Source: an uncultured Pelagibacteraceae bacterium (GTDB lineage: Bacteria; Pseudomonadota; Alphaproteobacteria; Pelagibacterales; Pelagibacteraceae). Taken from it: DNA of 64,000 nucleotides. The stretch lies in contig CACMIX010000003.1 in the NCBI GenBank assembly GCA_902613855.1, positions 62,001 through 126,000 of the forward strand. Reading direction: 5' to 3'. Shown here piece by piece: positions 43,537 through 54,296 of the stretch; the first letter of the stretch is position 1; every line of letters begins with the position of its first letter. The notes under the pieces were generated by a model that worked only from the letters and a program-made list of their open reading frames with translations, was not told the DNA's origin and ran no database searches. The position numbers and the translations under genes were made by a program.

Positions 43537-43909
43537 AAAACCACTTTCACCACATATACAAATTTATAGATGGCATATCTCTTCATTGGTATCAATTTCT
43601 CATAGAATAACAGGTATAATTAATATTATAGCTATTACATTTATTTGTGTTTGGTCTGGCTGGTTAATTCTAGGTGAAGCAAATTACACTTTAATAAATT
43701 TTTTTCTTAACTCAATTTTTGGTAAGTTTGTTGTTTTAGGTATCGTTTGGTCATTTAGTTTCCAAGTTTTGAGCGAAATAAGACATCTAATAATGGATAT
43801 GGGATATGGTTTTGAATTACAAACGACTCGTATAACGGGCTTACTTGTTATATTTGGTTCATTCCTGCTTACGGTAGCTATTTATTTAATTGGTAGAAAT
43901 TTTTTTTAA
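43526..43909 (+). CDS. sdhC: Succinate dehydrogenase cytochrome b556 subunit SdhC
   Basis: A 127-residue membrane anchor (ATG 43526; ATG 43517 in frame adds three) with three helices. The start K-P-L-S-P-H-I-Q-I-Y-R and the quinone-site S-I-S-H-R-I-T-G (serine and arginine of the E. coli site) are classical. The heme b ligand is the histidine in E-I-R-H-L-I-M-D. It overlaps asd by 11 bp and ends one base before sdhD. It pairs with SdhD to hold SdhAB on the inner membrane and reduce ubiquinone. Confidence 0.95.
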   Translation: MEDKKPLSPHIQIYRWHISSLVSISHRITGIINIIAITFICVWSGWLILGEANYTLINFFLNSIFGKFVVLGIVWSFSFQVLSEIRHLIMDMGYGFELQTTRITGLLVIFGSFLLTVAIYLIGRNFF

Positions 43910-43910
43910 T

Positions 43911-44237
43911 ATGAATTTAGCAACAAAAAAATGGATTTTTACAAAAGCTTCATCAGTAATTTTATTACCCCTTATGCTATGGTTTATTTTAAGTTTTGTA
44001 TCTATTTACGATCAAGGCTATTCAGAAATTTTAAATTTTTTTATCATCCCAATAAATAAATTTCTATTTAGTTTATTTATTATATTCGCATTTTTTTTCT
44101 CATCATTAACTATTAGTGAGGTTTTTGAGGACTATATTGCTAATGAAAAAATCAAAAATGTCGCAAACAGACTATTGTATATTTCTGCTATAGGTATTTC
44201 ATTTTTAACAATAATTATTATATTTAATCTAAAATAA
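43911..44237 (+). CDS. sdhD: Succinate dehydrogenase membrane anchor SdhD (no histidine)
   Basis: A 108-residue three-helix protein in the usual position between sdhC and sdhA. The E-D-Y triplet in S-E-V-F-E-D-Y-I, whose tyrosine helps bind quinone in E. coli, is conserved. The second heme b axial ligand, which is histidine in most SdhD proteins about twelve residues before that tyrosine, is not there; indeed the protein contains no histidine. Its start is taken as ATG 43911, one base after sdhC (a TTG at 43890 is in frame). The stop overlaps sdhA (TAATG). Confidence 0.88.
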   Translation: MNLATKKWIFTKASSVILLPLMLWFILSFVSIYDQGYSEILNFFIIPINKFLFSLFIIFAFFFSSLTISEVFEDYIANEKIKNVANRLLYISAIGISFLTIIIIFNLK

Positions 44238-46012
44238 TGAGTTCATACAATATTATAGATCACGAATATGACGTTGTAGTTTTAGGTGCTGGTGGATCAG
44301 GACTGAGAGCTGCCGTTGGTTTGAGTGAAGCAGGATTAAAAACCGCATGTATCTCAAAAGTATTTCCAACCAGAAGTCATACGTCTGCAGCCCAAGGCGG
44401 GATTTCTGCTGCGCTTGGAAACATGGGTGAAGATGATTGGAGATGGCATATGTATGATACTGTTAAAGGAGCTGATTGGTTAGGAGATCAAGATAGCATC
44501 GAGTATTTGTGTAAAGAAGCGCCAAAAGCAGTTTTAGAATTAGAAAAATATGGAGTTCCATTTAGTCGAACAGATGAGGGAAAAATTTATCAAAGACCAT
44601 TTGGAGGAATGACAAAAAATTACGGAAATGGAATAGTTCAAAGAACATGTGCAGCTGCAGATAGAACTGGACATGCAATATTACATACTCTTTATGGGCA
44701 AGCTTTGAAACACAATACAGAATTTTTTATAGAATATTTTGCACTAGATTTATTAATGAAAGACGGTGAGTGTAAAGGATTAATAGCTTGGAATTTGAAT
44801 GATGGAACAATTCATCGATTTAGAGCTCATACAGTAATTATAGCGACAGGTGGTTATGGAAAAGTTTATTATTCAGCAACTTCTGCGCATACCTGTACAG
44901 GGGATGGAAATGCAATGGTATTGAGAGCAGGATTGCCGTTACAAGATATGGAGTTTGTTCAATTTCACCCAACTGGTATTTACGGACACGGAACATTAAT
45001 TTCTGAGGGCGTTAGAGGTGAGGGAGGATATCTAGTAAACTCTAAAGGTGAAAGATTTATGGAAAGATATGCTCCAAATGCGAAAGATTTAGCATCAAGA
45101 GATGTTGTGAGTAGATCAATGTCGATAGAAATTAATGAGGGAAGAGGTGTAGGAAAAGATCAGGATCATGTTCATTTACATTTAAGTCATTTAGATAAAA
45201 GTGTAATTGAAAATAGACTTCCAGGGATCACTGAAGCAGCGAGATTATTTGCGAATGTTGATGTAACAAAGGAGCCAATCCCAGTTGTTCCAACTGTTCA
45301 TTATAATATGGGTGGAATTCCAACTAATTATAAAGCAGAAGTTTTAACAGTTAATGGATCAGAAAAAACAGTACCAGGCCTGATGGCAATTGGAGAAGCA
45401 GCATGTGTATCAGTTCATGGAGCTAATAGACTTGGGTCAAATTCCTTAATTGATTTAGTTGTGTTTGGAAGAGCCGCAGCAAAAAGAGCTGCTGAACTAA
45501 TCAAACCAGGTGCACCTCACGAAGAAATCCCGGAGACAGAAACTCAGAAGTGTTTAGATAGATTTGATAAATTAAGAAATGCTCAGGGAGACAATAGTAC
45601 TGCAGAATTAAGACTAGCAATGCAAAAAACAATGCAATCAAAATGCGCAGTGTTTAGAACAGAAAAAAATTTAGAGGAAGGTGTTAACGAAATTAGAAAA
45701 ACTTATGATGGTATGGACTCAATCTCAGTTAAGGACAGATCTTTAGTTTTTAATACAGATTTAGTAGAAACCTTAGAGTTTGATAATTTAATTAGACAAG
45801 CAGTAACCACAGTAGACTCTGCATATCATAGAAAAGAGAGTAGAGGAGCTCATGCAAGAGAGGATTATCCTAACAGAGATGATAAAAAATTTATGCAGCA
45901 CACACTTGCTTGGTGTGATGGAAAAGATACTAAAATAACATACAGACCTGTTCATAATTCAACATTGACTAATGAAGTCCAATATTTTCCACCTCAAGAA
46001 AGAGTTTATTAA
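44237..46012 (+). CDS. sdhA: Succinate dehydrogenase flavoprotein subunit
   Basis: A 591-residue catalytic subunit oxidising succinate to fumarate. FAD would be covalently held by H48 in [10 protein letters not shown]. The dinucleotide fold G-A-G-G-S-G, the H-P-T-G-I substrate region, S-R-D-V-V-S-R and the H-Y-N-M-G-G motif are present, along with the capping-domain R-G-A-H-A-R-E-D near the end. The length is typical. It shares one base with sdhD and with sdhB. Confidence 0.98.
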   Translation: MSSYNIIDHEYDVVVLGAGGSGLRAAVGLSEAGLKTACISKVFPTRSHTSAAQGGISAALGNMGEDDWRWHMYDTVKGADWLGDQDSIEYLCKEAPKAVLELEKYGVPFSRTDEGKIYQRPFGGMTKNYGNGIVQRTCAAADRTGHAILHTLYGQALKHNTEFFIEYFALDLLMKDGECKGLIAWNLNDGTIHRFRAHTVIIATGGYGKVYYSATSAHTCTGDGNAMVLRAGLPLQDMEFVQFHPTGIYGHGTLISEGVRGEGGYLVNSKGERFMERYAPNAKDLASRDVVSRSMSIEINEGRGVGKDQDHVHLHLSHLDKSVIENRLPGITEAARLFANVDVTKEPIPVVPTVHYNMGGIPTNYKAEVLTVNGSEKTVPGLMAIGEAACVSVHGANRLGSNSLIDLVVFGRAAAKRAAELIKPGAPHEEIPETETQKCLDRFDKLRNAQGDNSTAELRLAMQKTMQSKCAVFRTEKNLEEGVNEIRKTYDGMDSISVKDRSLVFNTDLVETLEFDNLIRQAVTTVDSAYHRKESRGAHAREDYPNRDDKKFMQHTLAWCDGKDTKITYRPVHNSTLTNEVQYFPPQERVY

Positions 46013-46791
46013 TGGCTCAAATAAGTTTACCTAAAAATTCTGAGGTAAATAAAGGGAAATATTTCAAAGATAAGACAGGGTCAAAAAATATTCGTAAAGT
46101 TAATGTTTATAGATGGGATCCGTCTACAGAAGAAAATCCAAGAATTGATACTTACGAAGTTGATATGGACAATTGTCCTTCAAAAGTTTTAGACATTTTG
46201 AACAAAATTAAAAATGAAATAGACCCTACTCTGGCATATAGAAGGTCGTGCGCTCATGGTGTTTGTGGTTCATGTGCAATGAACATGGGAGGTAAAAACG
46301 GTCTTGCTTGTACAAAACCTCATGCTGAAATAGATGGCGATATAGACATTTATCCTTTGCCTCATTTAAGAGTGAAGAGAGATTTAATAGGTGACTTAGA
46401 TGGTCTTTATAAACAGTACCAGTCTATTGAGCCTTGGTTAAAAAATAATTCTTCTAAAGATACAACTGAGATTTTTCAATCAAAAGAAGATAGAGCAAAA
46501 TTAGATGGTGCATATGAATGTATAATGTGTGCATGTTGTTCTACTTCGTGCCCTAGTTATTGGTGGAATGGAGATAAATATTTAGGACCCGCTGTGCTTT
46601 TGCAGGCTTATAGATGGATTGTTGATAGTCGAGATGACGAAAGAAAAGCAAGATTAAAAAAAGTTGCTGATGAACTAAAACTTTATAGATGTCATACTAT
46701 TCTAAATTGTACCAGTGCTTGTCCTAAAGGGCTAAATCCAGCAAAAGCAATTGCTGAAATCAAGAAAATGTTAGCTACAGCTAATGTTTAA
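46012..46791 (+). CDS. sdhB: Succinate dehydrogenase iron-sulfur subunit
   Basis: A 259-residue electron-transfer subunit with three clusters. The 2Fe-2S site is [15 protein letters not shown], the 4Fe-4S site [12 protein letters not shown] and the 3Fe-4S site [14 protein letters not shown]. The tryptophan and the C-P-S-Y-W-W region that touch quinone are retained. It closes sdhCDAB; a 39 bp gap leads to mmsA. Confidence 0.98.
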   Translation: MAQISLPKNSEVNKGKYFKDKTGSKNIRKVNVYRWDPSTEENPRIDTYEVDMDNCPSKVLDILNKIKNEIDPTLAYRRSCAHGVCGSCAMNMGGKNGLACTKPHAEIDGDIDIYPLPHLRVKRDLIGDLDGLYKQYQSIEPWLKNNSSKDTTEIFQSKEDRAKLDGAYECIMCACCSTSCPSYWWNGDKYLGPAVLLQAYRWIVDSRDDERKARLKKVADELKLYRCHTILNCTSACPKGLNPAKAIAEIKKMLATANV

Positions 46792-46830
46792 ATAGACTAA
46801 TAAGTATTTTTGTTTTAAAAGATCCTTCTC

Positions 46831-48324
46831 ATGAAGTTAATTGAACACTTTGTTGGCGGAAAATTATTTTCAGGTTCTTCTGATAGAAAAGGTAAAGTTT
46901 TTAACCCAGCTACAGGTGAGCAAGAATCTGAGGTTAAATTAGCATCTAAATCAGATTTAAATGAAGCAGTTGGAATTGCCAAAAAAGCTTTTGAAACATG
47001 GTCTTTAAAGCCAGCTCTTCAAAGAGCAAGAGTAATGTTTAAATTTAAAGAATTAATTGAAAAAAATTCTGATGAATTGACAAAACTAATTGTTTCTGAA
47101 CATGGAAAAGTTTTTGAGGATGCCAGGGGTTCTTTAACAAGAGGGCTTGAAGTTGTTGAATTTGCTTGTGGAATACCTCATTTATTAAAAGGTGAATTTT
47201 CTGAAAATGTTGGAACAAATGTCGATAGTTGGTCAATGAGACAACCTTTAGGGGTGGTTGCAGGAATTACCCCATTTAATTTTCCTGCCATGGTTCCAAT
47301 GTGGATGTTTCCAATTGCAATCGCATGTGGGAATACATTTATTTTAAAACCATCTGAAAAGGACCCTTCATGCTCTATTATGTTAGCTCAATTGCTTACA
47401 GAAGCAGGTCTTCCAGATGGCGTGTTTAATGTAGTGAATGGTGACAAAGAATCTGTAGATGCAATATTGGAGAACTCAGATATTAAAGCAGTAAGTTTTG
47501 TAGGCTCAACACCAATTGCTAAATATATTTATGAAAACTCAGCAAAAAATGAAAAGAGAGTTCAAGCATTGGGTGGTGCCAAAAATCATTTGGTGGTAAT
47601 GCCAGATTGTGATTTAGATGGAGCAGTTAATGGTTTAATGGGTGCAGCTTATGGTTCTGCTGGCGAAAGATGTATGGCCCAATCAGTTGCAGTTGCTGTT
47701 GGTGATATTGGAGATGAGCTTGTTTCAAGATTATCTAAAAAAGCTGAAGCTTTAAAAGTTGGCCCTGGAATGGATAAAGCATCTGAAATGGGTCCTTTAG
47801 TAACAAAAGAACACCTAGAAAGAGTTAGAGGATATGTAGATTTAGGTGTTAAAGAGGGTGCTAAACTAGTTGTTGATGGAAGAGATCTTAAACTTCAAGG
47901 TTATGAGAATGGATTTTATATTGGTGGTTGTTTATTTGATCATGTCAATAAAGATATGAGAATATATAAAGAGGAAATATTCGGCCCAGTATTATCAGTT
48001 GTAAGAGTTAAAACTTTTGAAGAGGCTGCAAAATTAATAAACGATCATGAATATGGAAATGGAGTAAGTATTTATACTAGAGATGGAGATGCTGGAAGAA
48101 CATTCGCTAGCAAAATTCAGGTAGGTATGGTTGGTATTAATGTACCCATACCAGTGCCGATGGCTTTTCATAGTTTTGGAGGCTGGAAAAGATCTTTATT
48201 TGGAGATAGTGCAATGCACGGTATGGAAGGAATAAAATTTTATACAAAACTTAAAACAGTAACATCTAGGTGGCCTTCTGGTATCCGTTCAAATGCGGAA
48301 TTTGTAATGCCAACAATGAAATAA
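46831..48324 (+). CDS. mmsA: CoA-acylating methylmalonate-semialdehyde dehydrogenase
   Basis: A 497-residue aldehyde dehydrogenase of the MmsA type, which turns (methyl)malonate semialdehyde into propionyl- or acetyl-CoA. The catalytic cysteine is C281 in G-S-A-G-E-R-C-M-A. The N-P-A-T-G-E start region, [13 protein letters not shown] and the C-terminal [12 protein letters not shown] are typical of this branch. Roles include valine, beta-alanine and 3-hydroxypropionate breakdown; DddC of DMSP/acrylate pathways belongs to the same family. Lying between sdh and mdh, it may bring C3 carbon to the TCA genes. Confidence 0.93.
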   Translation: MKLIEHFVGGKLFSGSSDRKGKVFNPATGEQESEVKLASKSDLNEAVGIAKKAFETWSLKPALQRARVMFKFKELIEKNSDELTKLIVSEHGKVFEDARGSLTRGLEVVEFACGIPHLLKGEFSENVGTNVDSWSMRQPLGVVAGITPFNFPAMVPMWMFPIAIACGNTFILKPSEKDPSCSIMLAQLLTEAGLPDGVFNVVNGDKESVDAILENSDIKAVSFVGSTPIAKYIYENSAKNEKRVQALGGAKNHLVVMPDCDLDGAVNGLMGAAYGSAGERCMAQSVAVAVGDIGDELVSRLSKKAEALKVGPGMDKASEMGPLVTKEHLERVRGYVDLGVKEGAKLVVDGRDLKLQGYENGFYIGGCLFDHVNKDMRIYKEEIFGPVLSVVRVKTFEEAAKLINDHEYGNGVSIYTRDGDAGRTFASKIQVGMVGINVPIPVPMAFHSFGGWKRSLFGDSAMHGMEGIKFYTKLKTVTSRWPSGIRSNAEFVMPTMK

Positions 48325-48334
48325 AAGGAAAATA

Positions 48335-49297
48335 ATGACAAAAATATCTTTGATTGGCGCAGGCCAAATTGGTGGAACTCTTGCTCACTTAATTGGTACA
48401 AAAGAATTAGTAAACGAAGTAGTGTTATTTGATGTAGCGAGCGGTATTGCAAAAGGAAAAGCTTTAGATATAGCCCAATCTTCATCTGTAGATGGTTTTA
48501 ATGTTAAATTTTCAGGCACTGATAATTACAAAGATATTAAGGACTCAGATGTAATAATTATTACTGCAGGTGTACCTAGAAAACCAGGAATGAGTAGAGA
48601 TGATTTACTAGGAATAAATTTAAAAATTATTAAACAAGTTGCTGAAGGAGTTAAACAAAACGCCCCAAATGCTTTTGTTATATGTATTACTAATCCATTA
48701 GACGTGATGGTTATGGCATTTCAAAAATTTTCTAGTTTACCAGCCAATAAAGTTGTGGGCATGGCAGGTATATTGGATAGTTCTAGATTTAAATTATTTT
48801 TATCTCTAGAATTAAACATACCAGTTAAAGAGATTGAGGCGATGGTGATGGGTGGACATGGTGATACAATGGTCCCTATGCCAAGATTTACAAAAGTTTC
48901 TGGCCGACCTTTACTTGATTTAGTTAAAGATGGAAAAATATCTCAAGAAAGACTTGAAGAAATAAATCAACGAACAAGAGATGGGGGAGCTGAGATAGTT
49001 AAGTTTTTAGAGAAAGGTTCAGCGTTCTATGCTCCTGCAGCATCAGGTGTTCAAATGGCTGAAGCATATTTAAATGATCAAAAAAAATTATTACCATGTG
49101 CAGTCCAATTAAATGGAGAGTACAGTGTAAATAATGTTTATGCTGGAGTGCCTGTTATCATTGGAAAAAGTGGTGTTGAAAAAATTGAGGAAGTCAGTTT
49201 AGATGATAATGAGAAAAAAGAGTTTATGCATTCAATAGATGCAGTAAAAGCTCTTTGGGAAGCTGCATCAAAAATAGATCCTGATCTTTCCAAATAA
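48335..49297 (+). CDS. mdh: Malate dehydrogenase (LDH-like type)
   Basis: A 320-residue NAD malate dehydrogenase of the lactate-dehydrogenase-like group found in alphaproteobacteria. It has G-A-G-Q-I-G at the start, the malate-specific arginine in [11 protein letters not shown], and the catalytic histidine in [10 protein letters not shown]. The length is typical. It lies 10 bp after mmsA with a clear AAAGGAAA site, and 2 bp before sucC. Confidence 0.96.
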   Translation: MTKISLIGAGQIGGTLAHLIGTKELVNEVVLFDVASGIAKGKALDIAQSSSVDGFNVKFSGTDNYKDIKDSDVIIITAGVPRKPGMSRDDLLGINLKIIKQVAEGVKQNAPNAFVICITNPLDVMVMAFQKFSSLPANKVVGMAGILDSSRFKLFLSLELNIPVKEIEAMVMGGHGDTMVPMPRFTKVSGRPLLDLVKDGKISQERLEEINQRTRDGGAEIVKFLEKGSAFYAPAASGVQMAEAYLNDQKKLLPCAVQLNGEYSVNNVYAGVPVIIGKSGVEKIEEVSLDDNEKKEFMHSIDAVKALWEAASKIDPDLSK

Positions 49298-49299
49298 AA

Positions 49300-50460
49300 A
49301 TGAATATACACGAGCATCAAGCCAAACAAATCTTAAAAAAATATGGTGCAGTAGTCCCAGAAGGAGTATTTGGTTTAAATGTTGAGGAACTGCTTGAGAA
49401 AGTAAAATCACTGAAAACAGAAAAATACGTTCTCAAAGCACAAATACATGCTGGTGGAAGAGGAAAAGCTGGAGGTGTGAAAATTTTAAATACAATTGAT
49501 GAGCTAGAATTAGCAGCTAAAGAGTTGCTAGGTAAAACACTTATTACTCATCAAACAGGCCCAGAGGGAAGAGAAGTTAAAAGGTTATATGTTGAAGAGT
49601 CCTCAAACATAGAAAAAGAATTTTATTTATCGTGTCTTGTGGATAGAGCTAGTTCAAAAATTGCTTTCATATCAAGTGATCAAGGTGGCATGGATATTGA
49701 AGAAGTAGCGAGCAAATCACCAGAAAAAATTCTAACTACAAAAGTTGATATTAATGATGAAATTTCAAATGCTAATTGTGAAAAAATTATAAAAATTTTT
49801 AATTTAAATAATAATGCAAAAAACCAAGCTATAAATTTAATTAAATCAATTTATAAAATGTTTATAAGTACTGATGCTAATATGGTTGAGGTCAATCCTT
49901 TAATTTTGACCAAAGAAGAAAAAATAGTTTGTTTAGATGCAAAAGTAAATTTTGACTCAAATGCCTTGTTCAGACATCCTGAAATTGTTGAGCTTAGAGA
50001 CCTTAATGAGGAAGACTCAACAGAAATTGAGGCAAGCAAACATGACCTTGCTTATATAAAATTAGATGGAAGCATAGGCTGTATGGTCAATGGAGCAGGA
50101 TTAGCAATGGCAACAATGGATATAATAAAATTATATGGAAAGGAGCCTGCCAATTTTTTAGATGTGGGAGGAGGAGCATCAAAAGAAAAAGTTTCTGCAG
50201 CTTTAAAAATTATTCTTTCTGATAAGAATGTTAAAGGTATCTTAATTAATATTTTTGGGGGAATTATGAGGTGTGATGTGCTTGCACAAGGGGTAGTAGA
50301 CGCTGCTAAGGAGATAAACATTAGTGTTCCTTTAGTGGTTAGACTTGCAGGTACAAATTTTAAGCAAGGCAAAGAAATCCTCGATAATTCTGGTTTGAAG
50401 TTAATATCAGCAGAAAATTTAGATGATGCTGCTAAAAAAATTGTTGAGGCGATAAAATAA
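49300..50460 (+). CDS. sucC: Succinyl-CoA synthetase beta subunit
   Basis: A 386-residue ATP-grasp subunit making ATP or GTP from succinyl-CoA. It starts with the family's N-I-H-E-H-Q-A-K-Q-I-L-K-K-Y-G, has the A-G-G-R-G-K-A-G-G nucleotide loop, V-E-V-N-P-L, and the C-terminal N-I-F-G-G-I-M-R-C-D. Together with SucD it forms the alpha/beta dimer. The next gene starts immediately after the stop. Confidence 0.97.
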   Translation: MNIHEHQAKQILKKYGAVVPEGVFGLNVEELLEKVKSLKTEKYVLKAQIHAGGRGKAGGVKILNTIDELELAAKELLGKTLITHQTGPEGREVKRLYVEESSNIEKEFYLSCLVDRASSKIAFISSDQGGMDIEEVASKSPEKILTTKVDINDEISNANCEKIIKIFNLNNNAKNQAINLIKSIYKMFISTDANMVEVNPLILTKEEKIVCLDAKVNFDSNALFRHPEIVELRDLNEEDSTEIEASKHDLAYIKLDGSIGCMVNGAGLAMATMDIIKLYGKEPANFLDVGGGASKEKVSAALKIILSDKNVKGILINIFGGIMRCDVLAQGVVDAAKEINISVPLVVRLAGTNFKQGKEILDNSGLKLISAENLDDAAKKIVEAIK

Positions 50461-51336
50461 ATGTCAGTATTAGTAAATAAAAATACAAAAGTTATTTGTC
50501 AGGGCTTCACAGGATCTCATGGCACATTCCACTCTGAACAAGCAATAAAATATGGGACAAATCTTGTAGGTGGAGTAACCCCTAAAAAAGGAGGCCAAAA
50601 ACATTTAGAAAGACCAGTTTTTAACACAGTGTTAGAGGCAAAAAATGAGGTAGGTGCAGACGCTACTATGATCTATGTTCCAGCAAAATTTGCAGCTGCT
50701 GCAATCATTGAAGCAATTGATGCATCAATAGATCTAATAGTTTGTATAACAGAAGGCATCCCAGTTCAGGATATGCTTAAAGTAAGACAAAGTTTGGCTA
50801 GCTCAAATAGTCGTCTTATCGGGCCAAACTGCCCAGGAATAATTACACCTGATGAATGTAAAATTGGAATAATGCCTGGAAATATTCATAAGAGAGGATC
50901 AGTTGGTATCGTTTCTAGATCAGGAACATTAACTTACGAGGCAGTAGCACAAACTACTGAAAATGGACTGGGTCAATCAACTTGTATTGGCATTGGAGGA
51001 GATCCAATCAACGGTACAAATTTTATAGATTGTTTAGATTTATTTTTAAATGATGATGAGACAGAGTCGATTTTAATGATTGGTGAAATAGGGGGAACAG
51101 CAGAGGAAGAGGCTTCAGAATTTGTCAAAAATCATAAAATTAAAAAACCTATAGTTGGATTTATAGCAGGAATTACAGCTCCGCCAGGTCGAAGAATGGG
51201 TCATGCAGGGGCTATTATTTCTGGAGGTAAAGGTGGGGCAAAAGACAAAATAAAAAAGATGGAAGAATGTGGGATTACAGTTGCAGAATCACCATCAATT
51301 ATTGGAAAAACATTGTTTAATAAACTGTCTAATTGA
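50461..51336 (+). CDS. sucD: Succinyl-CoA synthetase alpha subunit
   Basis: A 291-residue CoA-binding subunit. The N-terminal [15 protein letters not shown] segment and G-P-N-C-P-G are standard. The histidine phosphorylated during catalysis is H248 in G-R-R-M-G-H-A-G-A. It lies between sucC (no gap) and sucA (35 bp). Confidence 0.97.
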   Translation: MSVLVNKNTKVICQGFTGSHGTFHSEQAIKYGTNLVGGVTPKKGGQKHLERPVFNTVLEAKNEVGADATMIYVPAKFAAAAIIEAIDASIDLIVCITEGIPVQDMLKVRQSLASSNSRLIGPNCPGIITPDECKIGIMPGNIHKRGSVGIVSRSGTLTYEAVAQTTENGLGQSTCIGIGGDPINGTNFIDCLDLFLNDDETESILMIGEIGGTAEEEASEFVKNHKIKKPIVGFIAGITAPPGRRMGHAGAIISGGKGGAKDKIKKMEECGITVAESPSIIGKTLFNKLSN

Positions 51337-51371
51337 AAAATACTATTAGAAGGATATATTAAGCAAAAAAG

Positions 51372-54290
51372 ATGTCTTCATCAAAAAATCTTGAATTTGA
51401 AAAAACTTCATTCTTAAATAAGTCTAATAGTGCATTTATTGAACAAATGTATCTTAAGTTTATCAATAAAGATCCTGAATTACCTGAGAGCTGGGCAAAC
51501 TATTTTGAGGGTATAGGCGAAGAGATAAAAGTTATTGCCTCAGAAATAAATGGGCCATCTTGGGGGCCTTCAAAAGTAAAAATAGATATTGATGAATTAC
51601 AAAAAAAAATAGAGATAGAGGACAACAATAAAGTAAATAATGAAAAAAAAGATTCATCAGAAAAATTTAATTTTCAATTACTTGCAGACTCTAACAAAGA
51701 TTCCATAAGTGCTGTTGCCTTAATACGTGCTTATAGATTGAGAGGACATTTGTTAGCAAATTTAGATCCACTAGAAATGAGAGAATCTGAGTATCTTGAT
51801 GAATTACATCCTGAATTTTATGGTTTTAAAAAACAGAATTATGAAAAGAAAATTTTCTTAAATGGAGTAATTAATAAAAAATATGCAAATATCAAAGAAA
51901 TATTAAAATTTTTAAAAAAAACATATTGTGGAAATATTGGTTATGAGTTTATGCATGTTTCAAATCCAGTTGAGAGAAAATGGTTTAGAGACAGAATAGA
52001 GCAAGATCAAAATGCTTTAAACTTTACGAAGAACGGTAAAGAGGCAATACTAAATAAACTTGTACAAGCAGAAGGTTTTGAAAAATTTTTAGCTACTAAA
52101 TATGTTGGTACAAAAAGATTTGGTCTTGATGGAGGTGAAAGTTTAATACCAGCTCTTGAGCAAATAATTAAAATTGGTGGGCAAAACCAGATTAAAGAAG
52201 TTAAAATTGGAATGTCTCATAGAGGTAGACTTAATGTTTTGGCAAATGTGTTACAAAAATCATATAAAAGAATATTTAATGAATTTGCAGGGGAAGTAAG
52301 CTCAGACTCTGAGGAAAGTGCAGGAGATGTAAAATACCATCTTGGTGCATCTTCAGATAGGCAGTTTGATGGAAACTCTGTTCACGTAAGTTTAACAGAT
52401 AATCCCTCTCACCTAGAAGCTGTCAATCCAGTAGTTTTAGGACAAACAAGAGCAAAACAATTTTTTCATAAAGATAAAGAAAGAAATAAGGTTATACCTA
52501 TTCTTATTCATGGAGATGCTGCTTTTGCTGGCCAAGGTGTGGTAGCAGAATGTTTTGCTATGTCAGGACTTCCTGGCCATAATACAGGCGGCACCATTCA
52601 TATTATAGTAAACAATCAAATTGGTTTCACTACTAGTCCAAGATTTGCCAGGTCATCACCATACCCATCAGATGTTGCAAAAATGGTTGAAGCTCCAATT
52701 CTTCATGTGAATGGAGACGACCCAGAAGCAGTTGTTTATGCGACTAGAATTGCTACCGAATTTAGACTGAAGTTTAATAGAGATGTTGTAGTCGACTTAA
52801 TTTGTTATAGAAGATTTGGACATAACGAAGGGGACGAACCTTCATTTACTCAGCCATTGATGTATAAAAAAATTAGAGCACATCCAAGTGTTTATAAGAT
52901 ATATGGAAACAAGTTGGTTAATGAAAATTCAATTACCCAAAATCTTTTAGATCAAAATGTTAAAGGATTTAAAGATTTATTGGACGAACAATATAAAAGC
53001 GCAAAAGATTATAAACCTAAAATAGAATGGTTTGAGGGCTCATGGTCTAGATACAAACCATCCAAAGGCAAAGATAAAAGAGGTGTGACTGGTTTTGATG
53101 AATACAAACTTAAAGAAATATCAGATAGAATTAACACCATACCTGCTGAAATTAATATTCATAAAACTATTTCTAAAATTTTAAACATTAGAAAAAATTC
53201 AGTAGATAAAGGTTTTGATATTGATTGGTCTACAGCAGAAGCGCTAGCTTTTGGCTCTTTACTTGAAGAGGGTTACCCAGTTAGGCTCGTTGGTCAAGAT
53301 TCTGGTAGAGGAACATTTAGTCAAAGACATTCAGTTTTAAGAGATCAGATTGATAATTCTAGGTATATTCCATTAAACAATATTTCAAGCAAACAAAAAA
53401 AATTTGAAGTCGTTGATAGTTTTTTATCTGAACTTGCTGTTTTGGGATTTGAATATGGATATAGTTTAGTTGAACCCAATACATTAACTTTGTGGGAAGC
53501 TCAATTTGGAGATTTTGCTAACGGTGCACAAGTTGTAATTGATCAATTTATAGCATCAGGAGAAAGAAAGTGGAATAGAGCCTCTGGGTTAGTAATGTTA
53601 TTACCTCATGCCTATGAAGGACAAGGGCCAGAACATTCTTCTGCAAGATTAGAAAGATTTTTACAACTATGCTCAAATGACAATATGCAAGTATTAAACT
53701 GTACTACCCCCGCTAATTATTTTCATGCTTTACGAAGACAAATGCATAGAGATTTTAGAAAGCCATTAATAATTATGACACCAAAATCTTTATTAAGAAA
53801 TAAGTTCTGCGTTTCAAATTTAAAAGATTTTAATAAAGAAAATACTTTTCATAGAATATTATGGGATCATGCAATTGATCCAAATGTAGATGGTTTTATT
53901 GAGCTGAAAGATAGTTCAAAGATAAAAAAAGTAATTTTATGTTCTGGAAAAATATATTTTGATCTTTTGGATGCTAGAGAAAAACTAAAAAAAGATGATG
54001 TTATAATTTTTAGAATTGAACAATTATATCCTTTTCCTGCAAAAGCTCTTGTAAATGAGTTAAAACCATACGCAAAAAATGCAAAGTTTTTCTGGTGCCA
54101 AGAGGAGCCTAAAAATATGGGTGCCTGGTTTTCAGTTAGAGATTATATCCAATGGACATTAGATAGTTTAAAGGCTAATAATAACAAAATTTCTTATATA
54201 GGAAGAAGCCCAGATGCAAGTCCAGCAACCGGATATGCCAAAAGGCACAATTCTCAACAACAAGAAATAATAAATAAGGTTTTTGAATAA
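51372..54290 (+). CDS. sucA: 2-oxoglutarate dehydrogenase E1 component
   Basis: A 972-residue thiamin diphosphate enzyme. The N-terminal A-F-I-E-Q-M-Y region is the E2-binding peptide of the family, I-G-M-S-H-R-G-R-L-N-V-L contains the active-site histidines, and H-G-D-A-A-F-A-G-Q-G-V-V begins the ThDP fold, with N-N-Q-I-G-F-T-T following. The C-terminal part carries E-A-Q-F-G-D-F-A-N-G. It is full length and sits before E2 and E3 genes. Confidence 0.97.
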   Translation: MSSSKNLEFEKTSFLNKSNSAFIEQMYLKFINKDPELPESWANYFEGIGEEIKVIASEINGPSWGPSKVKIDIDELQKKIEIEDNNKVNNEKKDSSEKFNFQLLADSNKDSISAVALIRAYRLRGHLLANLDPLEMRESEYLDELHPEFYGFKKQNYEKKIFLNGVINKKYANIKEILKFLKKTYCGNIGYEFMHVSNPVERKWFRDRIEQDQNALNFTKNGKEAILNKLVQAEGFEKFLATKYVGTKRFGLDGGESLIPALEQIIKIGGQNQIKEVKIGMSHRGRLNVLANVLQKSYKRIFNEFAGEVSSDSEESAGDVKYHLGASSDRQFDGNSVHVSLTDNPSHLEAVNPVVLGQTRAKQFFHKDKERNKVIPILIHGDAAFAGQGVVAECFAMSGLPGHNTGGTIHIIVNNQIGFTTSPRFARSSPYPSDVAKMVEAPILHVNGDDPEAVVYATRIATEFRLKFNRDVVVDLICYRRFGHNEGDEPSFTQPLMYKKIRAHPSVYKIYGNKLVNENSITQNLLDQNVKGFKDLLDEQYKSAKDYKPKIEWFEGSWSRYKPSKGKDKRGVTGFDEYKLKEISDRINTIPAEINIHKTISKILNIRKNSVDKGFDIDWSTAEALAFGSLLEEGYPVRLVGQDSGRGTFSQRHSVLRDQIDNSRYIPLNNISSKQKKFEVVDSFLSELAVLGFEYGYSLVEPNTLTLWEAQFGDFANGAQVVIDQFIASGERKWNRASGLVMLLPHAYEGQGPEHSSARLERFLQLCSNDNMQVLNCTTPANYFHALRRQMHRDFRKPLIIMTPKSLLRNKFCVSNLKDFNKENTFHRILWDHAIDPNVDGFIELKDSSKIKKVILCSGKIYFDLLDAREKLKKDDVIIFRIEQLYPFPAKALVNELKPYAKNAKFFWCQEEPKNMGAWFSVRDYIQWTLDSLKANNNKISYIGRSPDASPATGYAKRHNSQQQEIINKVFE

Positions 54291-54296
54291 ATTGTA

